NCBI GenBank assembly: GCA_018894105.1
Contig: CM032121.1
Location: 4,816,507-4,880,506, forward strand
From: Jacaranda mimosifolia
Lineage: Eukaryota > Streptophyta > Magnoliopsida > Lamiales > Bignoniaceae
DNA length: 64,000 nt
Direction: 5' to 3'
In this document: piece after piece, positions 37,276 to 49,070 of the stretch
How positions within the stretch are numbered: the stretch's first letter is position 1
Layout: each line of letters starts with the position of its first letter
Position numbers and translations under genes: made by a program
Notes under the pieces: generated by a model
Database searches by the model: none
What the model was told of the DNA's origin: nothing
Seen by the model: the letters and a program-made list of their open reading frames with translations, nothing else

Positions 37276-37672
37276 CACTGTAGAGAAAAAAAATTAGTGA
37301 AAATGGAAAAAATTATCACTAATTATATAAATAAGTACTAATAAAAAATAATTTTGTTATGCATTCCAATAATTTATGCCATCATTACAACTAGAAACAC
37401 ATCTACAATAAAAATTAATGACAATGAAATCTTGGTGACAATTGTCATTATACTGCCACTATAAGTTTGTTAATAATTGTTAATGGTAATAATTTAAAAC
37501 ATCAGTTCTTATTATTATTATTAAGTCATATCATGAAAAATAAAAATAATTATCATTTAAAAAATATGATTTGTGAAAAATAAAAATTATTGTCAGTTAA
37601 TATATGTTATTTGGTGAAAATTTTATATTATCACTTATTTTTTATCACTAATATTATATTTTTGTTATAATG
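37276..37672. mobile_element. CACTA-like MITE in copy B, counterpart of 22585-22977
   Basis: Same ends and the same ACA flanks (37273-37275, 37673-37675) as the element in copy A. It was present before the duplication. Confidence 0.6.
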
Positions 37673-38190
37673 ACACAAAATTTACATCCCCATGCACCAA
37701 ATGTGGCATTATAATATTGTAAGGAGCAAAATCTAACTAATAAATTTGTGGATGCTATCAATAATAATATAAAAATATTTTTGAAAAACCGATAGTTTGA
37801 GAATTATTTTTTACTAGTAATATTTTGAGTCAAAAAAACTCCCAATGGTTAACTGATCAGTAGTGAAGCTTGCACTCAAATGGTGAGATTAAGCCCCAAA
37901 TTAACTATGAGATATATTAATTCCTTCAAATTCTTAGTGTCAAACTTAATTTGAATCTAAGTTTTTGTCGACATTTGAGGACCACCAATCTCAAAAGGGT
38001 CAACTCGATATCCTATTTTGAGCCATATAGGTAGGAACAATACCATCGAACTATTCATTTATCTCTTAATAACCAACTTATTCAATCACAAAATAGTAAC
38101 CAAAAATTCAGTTAGTATTTTGTAATTAAATTTTCGATCACTGTTTTTGGACTGATTTATGGTCGATGAACTGTTTGAATGATTACTGAT

Positions 38191-38521
38191 ACGGGTGCAA
38201 TTGAGCCGATCTGAGCTGAGTATGGGCAAAATTTTCGAGCTCGACGAATCTAAAATTTTAAGCTCAAGCTCAGCTCGATAAGGCTCGAATTGACAAATGA
38301 ATTGAAAAAAACCGCAGGTTCAAGCTCGAGCTCAAAATAAAAAAAAATTGTAATATAATATATATTTATTAATAAAATAAAAAATAAAATTTAATTATAT
38401 ATTGGCTCGTGAGCCTCGAGTCTAGATACAGACGGTTCTAGATCGATTCAAATTAGAACTCGGCCTTGGGTCAAGGTAGCTCGAACTCGGCTCGTGAGCT
38501 GATCGACTCACTTGCACCTCT
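38191..38521. mobile_element. TIR element with GAGCTCG-rich ends, only in copy B
   Basis: The ends GGGTGCAATTGAG and the inverted GAGGTGCAAGTGAG correspond. The flanks ATTACTGAT and ATTACTAT are an imperfect target repeat. Copy A reads GATTATTGATTTCC through the site. The interior is rich in GCTCGAG/GAGCTCG motifs. A related fragment lies at about 51985-52160. Confidence 0.75.
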
Positions 38522-39369
38522 AATTACTATTCTCCTACAATTCAAACACAAATTTATAAGAAATAGACTAATTTTTGCATTTTATTAGCCATTAATTGAT
38601 TATTGATCAATCAAACCTTATTTCCTTATAGTACTCAAAAAAAAAAATTAAATAGTTAAATTATTTTATTTTTTTTTTTAAAAAAAGCAAAATAGTATCA
38701 TTTAAAATGAGAAAATCTTTTTCTTAACATTCTCCACCATAATCCAAAAGCCATTAATATTCATGAGATTTCTCCTAGTTGTTGATTCTAATCAATTCAT
38801 GAAAACAACTGATCATATATATCAATTTCAACTTATTATCAATAAAACTATATGAGATAACTGTCACATCTAATTAAATAACTTAAGCTGAAAAAAAATC
38901 CAATAATCATATCATGCTATATATTCTAATAAATAATTAAACATTCTCTATCAAGAAAGATAAGGAAAAAAGTAACATTGAAGCATCTAAGTTCACTGTA
39001 TATGTCCAACTGCTGTTTCCTCTTTTATTGTCTTTTCTGACACATTCAATTTTCTTACTTTAATTATTTAAATTCCCTTTTCTTTTAATAAATTTTCTCT
39101 ATTCAAAGTTGGTTTCAAGGGTTTGAATATTGACACACAAGATGTAGAACAAAATTAAATTAGGGTTTAATCACTGAAAATGTTAGTAATTAATTAACCT
39201 TTTGACCAACCTTTTTGCCTGATTAATATATACACGTGGTTGAAGCCCAGCCATAAACCTAGCCCCAGTATTTCCCAAGATTTTTATTTTTTTTTCTGGC
39301 GGTATATCCTTTCTTTCTTTTTTATACTTTTTGGAATTAATTTAAATATTTAATTTTAGTAGAAAAATT

Positions 39370-39603
39370 GCAGCGGACGTCAGTATTCGGCAGTTCAATC
39401 TATGATTTATTAGTCATGGACGTTAATAAGATCCATCCATTTAGCAGCAACTTAGGATGACATAATCTTACAAGGGCGAGCTTCAAACGAGGAAAGACTT
39501 ATGGTTGATACCTAGGCACCTAGATACGAGGAAGGACGTAGTAATCGACAAAATGCTTCGGGGAGTTGAAAATAAGTATAGATCCAAATATTCCCAAATA
39601 GGG
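39370..39603 (+). other. Nuclear plastid DNA insertion: rRNA spacer and 5' end of 23S rRNA gene
   Basis: From 39482 on, TTCAAACGAGGAAAGACTTA and later AAATGCTTCGGGGAGTTGAA match the start of plastid 23S rRNA as I remember it. The preceding part (TTATTAGTCATGGACGTTAA, ATCCATCCATTTAGCAGCA) matches the plastid trnA-23S spacer. Most visible differences from the plastid sequence are G-to-A or C-to-T, as in old methylated nuclear copies. Copy A lacks it. The fragment is about 234 bp and cannot give a functional rRNA. Confidence 0.88.
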
Positions 39604-40420
39604 TATTTACATGTATCTTTTGGCTCTTATTTTAAATTTAAATAAATTTCCATATAAATAGAAGTTATTTTTTGGATTAAATGTTGGAATATGGCCATAT
39701 ATTGCAATTTAAGATCACACCCCATATATATTTCTTGATCTAATTTTTATTTTTTCATTCTCTATTTCATTTTCTATTCTATTTCATGAATATATGGCAT
39801 ATGTATTAAATATTTTTTATAAAAATAATTAATTAAAAATTATATACACTTGGCATATAATTTATTTGGATGAGTCACAATCTATTATATATGATATTCG
39901 ACAATACTTACAAGACTAATTAGTATTATTTACTCAACAACTTTTATCTTTTGAGCAGTTATTTCGTATAATAAAACCGCTGAAAAATCTATTATTGACT
40001 GATGCTGAAATTTAAAAAGACAGTTAATGAAAAAAATCATGTTTACATTTTTACGAATATTCAAGTTGTTGCCATGCATGCAACAATTCAAATTGAATTT
40101 CCATACTTTGTAACCGACACATATGTAGCAAGTAATGCTCATCACTGCGGACTTTAATCTGGTTTGATGACTTTAATATTGCAAAGACAGTGTACTCCCA
40201 ACTAGGCATGAAAATAGGCTAGGTTAGGTTAGGCTTTGATTTAAATATGTCAGGTTTGTTAAGTAAATGATAAGTTTGATTCTATCTAGATAGGCTTTTT
40301 TTTAAGGTCATGCTTAGTTTTTTTAATAAGTCCTAACATCTTAATCCGGTCTGAAAGCCTATTTGTATCAGACAAATTTTATTAACAAATATTATGGTAC
40401 TATAACCTTTGTTTTGTGGT

Positions 40421-40871
40421 AATGTTTGGTTATATTTTATGTTTGATTGTGATATGTGTTTTAGGCAAATGGATGTTGAAAGTAGGATTGAGAAATGTGA
40501 AAATTATATTGGGGAATATAATGAATTTTTTGTTATATTTTAGGGAATGGTTAAAATTTTATTTTGGAAGGCTTTAATATGTTTGTTTATGTTTTGGGGG
40601 AAACATTTTTTATTGTAACATTCAAATCAATATTTTTTTGTAGTTTTTGGGGTAAAAATAGAATTGACTAATTTTTTTTATCTAAGAATAATAATAAAAT
40701 ATATATAATATATATCTACATATATTGAAAAATGAGGAAGTTTTGAGAATAATGAAGGGCGGGAGAAGGTATTTTAAAAAAATCTATTTTATTATTTTGG
40801 AGAAAAAAATGAGTATGTTCAATTATATTTCCCAGAACAAAATTATTTTAGAAAAACATAACCAAACACTT
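40421..40871. mobile_element. MITE-like TIR element in copy B, counterpart of 27900-28361
   Basis: The left TIR TGTTTGGTTATATTTTAT and the right GAAAAACATAACCAAACA are slightly more decayed than in copy A. Confidence 0.65.
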
Positions 40872-41271
40872 CCTATGTTTTACTAGTGGGGCACACATAA
40901 CCAGTGTGGGTGTGTGTGGTGAGAAGACAACCTTCTCATTTAGGACACTGTATAATTAAATACTATCTGATTGATATCATAGAGTTTTAGTTTGCTTTTA
41001 ATTATTTTGTTTGCTATGGTTTATATCCTAGTTTATATTGAATTTTATTAAAAAAATTTATTTCATTTAGTTTGCACTTTTCCGTTATTTATCGTTTTGG
41101 CAAATACTGATATTTAAATTTTCAATTGATATATTTTGTTATTTAATTAGCAATCAATTGCTAAAATTGCACACTACTTATTTTACTTTGTTTCATGAAA
41201 TGCAATAAAATACTACTGTTATTCAGTAATTATTATTAATAAATGAATAGTATTTACACTAATAATTACAA

Positions 41272-41557
41272 CTAGTTATTAACCCGTGCATTGCACTTGG
41301 AAATAATTTAAAATTTATAATATTATTATATTCAATATTAATTATAATTAAATACTTACATTTCTTATAATTAATCATACAAATATTATAAATATTAAAT
41401 AAAAACACTAACTTAATAAAAACTAATAGAAGTTTTATTGCAAACAATATAATAATCGAAACAATATTTCATTTGAATGAGACTTATAATCAACAAATCA
41501 AATATTCTTGGAGTTGTATCATTCCCTACGATTAATCTTCATATTTTACCTACACAA

Positions 41558-41588
<31 letters not shown>

Positions 41589-44289
41589 GAAAACAACATT
41601 CAGAATAATGAAATAGAATCTTTAATATATATAATTAAACATGTATTATGTAAATACTAAAACATAAAACTTACCTTGTATGTCTTTTATCCATATAAAA
41701 ACTAAGCTCATGCATTATTGTATTTCTAAAAATAAAGAAATAAATAACTGCTAAGTGTGAATTACTTTATAAAGTTAATGGATTATTTATAAAAATATAG
41801 GTACCTCAATCTCTCTTTCATATTCATAAATCTTTTTTCGAACAATATATTTGTAAAACTTCATTAAATATATAGAACCTTAAACATATAGATGATTTAA
41901 GTATATATTGATTACTTCTCTAATAGGAGTATGTTAAGTGAAGTAAATTGAATATACCTTACCTATTTTTGCTTTACAACGTCTATCAACCTTTTTCCTA
42001 AAAAATTACAATTGAATGTTTGATCATAATAACTATATAATATAAAATAAATATTCAATTATCTAACAACAATTATCATACATACCTCACGCAATGAATT
42101 GATTTTAGTAACTTCTCCATCCCAATTAGACTCAAATCTCAATATTCATCAGTTAGATTATCTAGCACAAATAACTCGATCCATAATGACTATAAAAGGT
42201 TATACTTCTATTAATATCAACCAAGTATGCTACATCACAATGTATCAAATAATTATTTATCATCAATGTATTCTGCATGTGTGCTAACATATTCAAGAAA
42301 CACTACATTCATATGTGATTAAAATTATAAGTAAAAAATTATTTGTCAAGGGATAAAAGAAGTTTTATGGGTCCTCTAAATAATTATTTCACAATTATTA
42401 TTAAGTTGCACAAAAAATTACTTTTCAAATTTCATAATTACGTAAATTAATGAAATATTCTTAGAACATCAAATTAAGAAACTTATATAAAAATAAATAA
42501 ATAAATAAATCATTGGTTAAAGGAAAATCATAATATGAAAAAGTAAAATAATCGGCCAAAAGCAAAAAATAAAAATAAATTTTAATTTACCACAAAATCA
42601 AGGCTTCGAATTCCTTTTGTAACCTAGCTAATAAATATGAAATTTTATTAATATTAGTAAATTATATAAAAAAATTACAAAATACATGCAATAATAATAA
42701 AAAAAAATTGAACTCACCAAGCAAATGTCCTATAGAGGTGAGGAAAAAAGAAAAAAATATTTCTGTATCTTTAAATATTAGTGTATTGCATGTTTGTCTA
42801 TTTTAGTATGTATTACTTGTAGGGATTATGAGTTTAGATTAAGGAACTTAACTTAATTAAAATATTGATTTATGGTATAAAATATAGTTTATGGAATATT
42901 AAATTAAGGTAAAAAAATTTTAACTAAATATAGAGAGTTATAGAAAATCCCATTTCAAAATATAAAAAATGTCAAAACTACTTTCCAGATTCAATGTCTG
43001 AATTTATAGAGTAAAAATATAAATATTTAGCATAAATATGTCAATAGCTAAATTTACATACTCAAATTGGTACACACTCAATATAACATGGCATTGTTTA
43101 GTAATAGGAGCTCTAAATTACTAATTAAAATGAATAAAATTATATAACAAGGCATTTTCACCATTGAATATATATGCAATTCATTATCACCACTGATTTC
43201 GCATTTTATTCGTATATTTTTTAAATATAATTCTAAGAGTAGCCCGAACCTGGCATCTTTACTGGTGTTACATGGCAGCATATCATCTTTCTATTTTATC
43301 ATTGATATTATTCCTTTCTTTCAATCAATCAAGTGCTTAAGGTTTCGGCATTTATAGAATAAGGCACGGGTAAAAGATGATTAAAACATACTCAACAATT
43401 ATTCTTAGATATTAAAGGCAATAATAGTTGATTAAAGGCAAGATTTAATTTAAAATTTTACAGGCACGGATTAAAAGCAAGATTTTAAAAATTCTTATTA
43501 TATTCAATTTTGAAATTATAATTGGAGGAATAAAAATTTAAATACTAAACATATAAAAAGTAATATTAATAAATTTTGAAAAGATCAATTGAAAATAAAT
43601 GTTATTAGATAAAATTGTATATTTGGTATAAATACACCAATATTCATTATGTACTCAAACTTAATATTAATAGATTAACTTAACATTATTTATTATTAGT
43701 AGTAGTAGTAGTAATAGTAGAGAGAGAGAGAGAGAGCTATAAAACTAAATTTTATGCAGTAATCAAAATATTGAATAAAAATATTAGAATTAACTATTAA
43801 ACAATATAATGAAGAAGTTACAAAAATTATATATAAATATTGGGAGTTACAAAAATTAATATAGAAAGTTATATATATTATATATGGAAATATGTTGACA
43901 TGAAGAGATGAGAAATATGGAAATATGTGAATACATATAATAAGGAGTTACTTATATTATATATGAAAATGTTTGACATGGTAAAAACGAAATAACAAAA
44001 ATACTTAAAATAGGTTTGAACATCATCATTTTACTTTATATATATTAGATATGGAAGGTGATGTATATATAGATATGTTGGGTACTTACCAACTTTTAAT
44101 ATGGAGTTACGAAAAAATTAATTGATATAATATTTTATATTAATAATAAAATAACTCATCTTTATAGCAATTACACATGAAAATACGTTGAAATGGCAAC
44201 AAGGGATAAAAATAACTCATTTACATTATTGCTACATAGAAATATATTTTAAATAGGATTGAACATCATTTTACTTTATATATATTAGA
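41272..44289 (-). mobile_element. Non-autonomous Helitron (or nested set), 3' end at 41272
   Basis: On the minus strand the 3' end carries the hairpin GTGCAATGCAC inside CCAAGTGCAATGCACGGG, then CTAG followed by T. The 5' end type is A|TCTAATATATATAAAGTAAA, seen at 44289 and also at 44049 and 44663, so the exact 5' partner is uncertain. No Rep/helicase frame is visible. Contains (AT)n at about 41558-41582. Confidence 0.75.
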
Positions 44290-44325
44290 TTAGATTAGAT
44301 ACTATAATTTATTATATATACACTA

Positions 44326-44416
<91 letters not shown>

Positions 44417-44865
44417 AATATGGAAAATCATATATATAGACACATTCAATACTTACCATCATTGGATATTGAGTTACCAAAAAATCAATTAATATAGGTT
44501 GATGTTGACTTATTAATAATAGAATAACTCATTTTTATAGCAAATTATATATGAAAAATGTTGATATGGCAAAAAGGGAAAAAAGTAACTTATCCACATC
44601 ATTACCACATAATAAACATTCTTAAAATAGGGTTGAACAGCATTTTACTTTATATATATTAGATTAGATTGGATATGGAGTTACCAAAAAATTAATTAAT
44701 ATAGGTTGACATTGACTTATTATTAATAGAAGAACTCATTTTTATGGCAAACTATATATGAAAAATGTTGATATGGCAAAAAAGGAAAAAAGTAACTTAT
44801 CCACATCATTGCCACATAATAAATATTCTTAAAATAGAGTTGAATAGCATTTTACTTTATATATA
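44050..44865 (-). repeat. Repeated Helitron 5'-terminal modules
   Basis: Segments ending at 44289, 44663 and 44865 each begin near ATGGAGTTAC and run through CATTGCCACATA and CATTTTACTTTATATATA. The same ~200-bp module precedes 49071 and 51223. The last module is cut short at TATATA directly before the next CTAG at 44866. Confidence 0.75.
44326..44414. repeat. (CA)n(GA)n compound microsatellite
   Basis: About 17 CA units followed by more than 20 GA units. The minus-strand open frame through it is only repeat-coded Ser-Leu and Cys-Val. Confidence 0.95.
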
Positions 44866-46879
44866 CTAGTTTTGATCCCGTGCGTTGCACTGGGTAATAA
44901 TTTTAAATTTTAAATTTTATTAGGTCCAATATGTATTAATTATAATTTATATACTGATATTTTTTTAAATATTATTAACATTGAATAAAAATAATAATTT
45001 ATAAAAATTAACAAAATTTTTATTACAAATATTTTTTTGAACATCAAACTAACAAAATAGTAAATAAATAAATAATAAATCACGAGTTAGAGAAAAATCA
45101 TAATATGGAAAAAGGTGAAAAGAATCGATCAAAATCAAGAAATATATCTAAAATTTTAATTCACCACAAAATCGAGACTTCAAATTCATTTTGTAAATTA
45201 AGTTGGCTCATAAACATACAAAAATTATTAATATTAGTAAATCATATAAAAATTACAAACTACATGCATAATAAAACAAATAGAATTTAACTCACCAAGC
45301 AAATGATCTATTGAGGTCAAGCAAAAAAAATATTTCCGTACCTTTAAATATTAGTGTATTGTATGTTCGGTTATATTTAGTATATATTATTTGTAGGGAT
45401 TATGAGCTTAGATTAAGAAACTTAACTTAATTAAAATATCAAATTATGGAATAAATTATATTTTAGAGAATATTAAATTAAGGCAAAAATTTTCAAATTG
45501 GACATAGAAAGAGTTATATGAAATCTTACAATTTCAAAATATAAAAAATGTCAAAACTACTATCCGGACTTAATGCCTAAAATTTATGAAATAAAAAATT
45601 AAATGTTTAGCATAAATATGTCAATAGCTAAATTTACATACTCACATTAGCCATTTATATAATAACTTAACATTTTTTATATATACACACATATATACAG
45701 AGAGAGAGAGGAGCGAGAGTTTTTTGTCAATCACAAAAGTTAACAAAATATACATAATTGTTGTTTTTAATTATTAAAGGTACATAATAACGGTTGTACT
45801 ATACTTGGTAAAGTTTTAAAATTCCTTAGCATATGCAATCTCAAAATTATTATTTTTTAGATAAATTAACCATCATTTTACTTTATTTGAAATAAATATG
45901 TTACTTTAATAACGTGGTTTATAATCTAATTTGAACCAATAATATAAACACAGCTGGTTTATATATAAATTATAATTGGATCCATAAAAGTGTAAATATT
46001 AAACATATGAAAAGTAATAAAATTGCTTTTGAAAAAATTAATTGAAAAAAATTTTACAAAGAAAGTTCTATAAAAAATTAATGTTCCATGCATCAAGCTG
46101 GTAGTAGATATATAAACTAATATATATATATATATATATATATATTAATTTCATATACAAACTTATATATATAAATAGGGAGAGAGAGAATTTGAATGAA
46201 TATATTATATAATAAAAAATAAAATAATTTATATTACATTGGTTAGGCACCATCTAAACCTTTTAAAATAAAATTCACATACAAGTAAAAGAAAAAAGAT
46301 TTTGATGTGTATCTGAATTAATCATTGAATCAAGATTACTAAATTATTAAATTTGAAAAGAAAAATATTTATTAATATAGTTTATTTTATAAAAAAATAG
46401 TTTTTAATCCATACATTTTATAGACAATAAATTTAAATTTAAAATTTATTTTATTTAATATTAATTATAATTTAAATATTGATAATGTTTAATTTAATCA
46501 TAAAAAAAAAATCATAAGCCACCACCAAAACATTGAACCAATAATAATAATAATAATAAAAATTAAAAAAAAAACATAGGTTATATGAAATCCATAACAT
46601 GAAAAAAGTAAAAAAATCAATAAAAGAAACAAAAAAAAACGCGCATTAAATGAAATCAATAACACGGAAAAAGTATAAAAAAAAAATCGATAAAAGCAAA
46701 AAATTATTGTAGTTGGTAGAATATAAAATTATTAACTTACCACAAAATCGGGGCTCCAAATTTCTTTTACAAATTGACCTATTCATAAACATAAAAATTT
46801 ATTAATATTACAAAATCATATGTAAATTACAAAATACATGCATATTCAAAAAAATTAGAGTTTAACTCACCAAGCTTAC

Positions 46880-47175
46880 AATGTGAAGAAAACAAAAAGA
46901 CAATGGTTTCGTATCTTTAAATATATTAGTCAACTGTGTATATATTTCGGTCATTTTTAGTATAAATTACTTGTAGGAAATTATGTGCTTAGATTAAGAA
47001 ATTTAACTTAATTAAAATATCAAATTACGAAATAAAACATAATTTTAGGAAATACTAAATTAAGGTAAGATTTATATATATATATATATATATATATGAA
47101 AAGTTTTGGATTATACATACAATAAAAATAATATCATATTAAGGTAGCTTCACCTTTTTTTGGATTATTATTATG

Positions 47176-47210
<35 letters not shown>

Positions 47211-48050
47211 GAGAGAGAGAGAGAGAGAACTATAAAATTAAATTCCATACAGTAATTAGTACTTTGCATACATAAACTAATATATATATATACATATATA
47301 TTATTTTTCATATAGATATATTGAGTACTTTTCAATATTAGATATGGAGTTACTAAAAATTATTTAAAATAGTATTTTATATTAATCACACAATAACTCA
47401 TTTTTATAGCAAATTATATATGGAAAATGTTGAGTATCCACATCATTGTCACATAATAAATATTCTTAAAATAGTGTTGAACAACATTTTACTTTTAGTA
47501 TAAATATTAGTATAAATGTGAAGAAAAAAGAAAGACGATGATTTTGTATCTGTAAATATTAGTCAATTGCATATTTCAATTATTTTTAGTATAAATTACT
47601 TGTAGGAAATTATGTGTTTAAATTAAGGAATTTAACTTAATTAGAATATCAAATTACGGAATAAGACATAATTTTAGGAAGTACTAAATTAAGGTAAGAT
47701 TTATATACATATATATATATGAAAAGTTTTTTATTATACATATAATAAAAATAATATCTTATTGAGGTAGTCTCACCTCTTTTTTATGTATTATTATTAT
47801 TATTATTCTTATTATTAGAGAGAGAGAGAGAGAGAGAGCTATGAAATTAAATTCCATACAATAATTAGTACTTTGCATGCATAAAATAATATATATATAT
47901 ATATATATTATTTTCCATATTGATATATTGAGCACTTACTAATATTTAGATATGGAGTTACTTTAAAATCATTTAAAATAGTACTTTATATTAATTACAC
48001 AATGACTCATTTTTATAGCAAATTATATATGAAAAATGTTGAGATGGCAA

Positions 48051-48146
<96 letters not shown>

Positions 48147-48980
48147 GAGAGAGAGAGAGAGAGAGAGAGCAATAAAATTAAATTTCATCCAGTAATTAGT
48201 ATTTTGCATGCATAAACTAATATATATGTGTGTGTGTATAAATACATATATATATTATTTTTCATATAGATATATTGAGTATTTTCCAATATTAAATATG
48301 GAGTTACTAAAAAATTATTTAAAATAGTATGTTATATTAATCACATAATAACTCATTTTTATAGCAAATTATATATGGAAAATGTTGAGTATCCACATCA
48401 TTGCCACATATTAAATATTCTTAAAATAGTGTTGAACAACATTTTACTTTTAGTATAAATATTAGTATAAATGTGAAGAAAAAAGAAAGACAATGATTTT
48501 GTATATTTAAATATTAGTCAACTGCATATTTCGATTATTTTTAGTATAAATTACTTGTAGGAAATTATGTGCTTAAATTAAGAAATTTAACTTAATTAGA
48601 ATATGAAATTGCAGAATAAAACATAATTTTAGGAAATACTAAATTAAGGTAAGATTTATAAGTATATATATATAAAAAAAATTCATTATACATATAATAA
48701 AAATAATATCTTATTAAGGTAGTTTCACCTCTTTTTTATAGATTATTATTATTATTATTATTATTAGAGAGAGAGAGAGAGAGAGCTATAAAATTTAATT
48801 TCATACAATAATTAGTACTTTGCATACATAAACTAATATATATTATTTTTCATATAGATATATTGAGCACTTACTAATATTAGATATGGAGTTACTAAAA
48901 AATCATTTACGATAGTACTTTATATTAATCATACAATAACTCATTTCTATGGCAAATTATATATGGAAAATGTTGGTAGG
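46880..48980. repeat. Imperfect tandem copies of a ~600-bp Helitron-internal segment
   Basis: The order GTGAAGAAAA..., TAAATTACTTGTAGGAAATT, AATTAAGGTAAGATTTATA, (TTA)n(GA)n, CTATAAAATTAAATT..., AATATTAGATATGGAGTTAC is repeated, with (TTA)n(GA)n junctions at about 47187, 47795, 48051 and 48745. One junction runs straight from the end of a copy into a new (TTA)n, so it was added by slippage or unequal exchange. Confidence 0.85.
48051..48169. repeat. (ATT)n(AG)n long microsatellite
   Basis: About 32 ATT units (48051-48145) followed by about 12 AG units. It is the longest simple repeat of the window. The poly-Asn open frame on the other strand is an artefact of it. Confidence 0.97.
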
Positions 48981-49070
48981 GCAAAATGGCATAAAAATAA
49001 CTTATCCACATCATTGTCACATAATGAACATTTTTAAAATAGTATTGAACAGCATTTTCCTTTATATATA

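Larger units (their letters stand above)
35419..41136. repeat. Segmental duplication, copy B
   Basis: Collinear with copy A (21284-28655). Copy B alone carries a hAT-like element (36014-36529), a GC-richer TIR element (38191-38521) and plastid DNA (39370-39603). Two older elements are shared with copy A. No conserved open frame is seen. Confidence 0.95.
44866..49070 (-). mobile_element. Second Helitron unit, internally expanded by tandem repeats
   Basis: The 3' end is CTAG (44866-44869) with hairpin region CCCAGTGCAACGCACGGG on the minus strand. On the right the sequence reaches a CCTTTATATATA 5'-type end that abuts the next unit at 49071. The body resembles 41272-44289 (for example ACTTAATTAAAATAT and AATATTAGTGTATTG) but is lengthened by repeats at 46880-48980. 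Confidence 0.65.

Noticed and set aside
39482..39603. Functional rRNA gene
   Set aside because: Only about 120 bp of the 23S start, carrying many transitions; it is an inserted plastid fragment.
44295..44480. Open frame of Ser-Leu and Cys-Val repeats
   Set aside because: Translation of the CA/GA microsatellite.
47991..48209. Poly-Asn open frame
   Set aside because: Translation of the ATT microsatellite.
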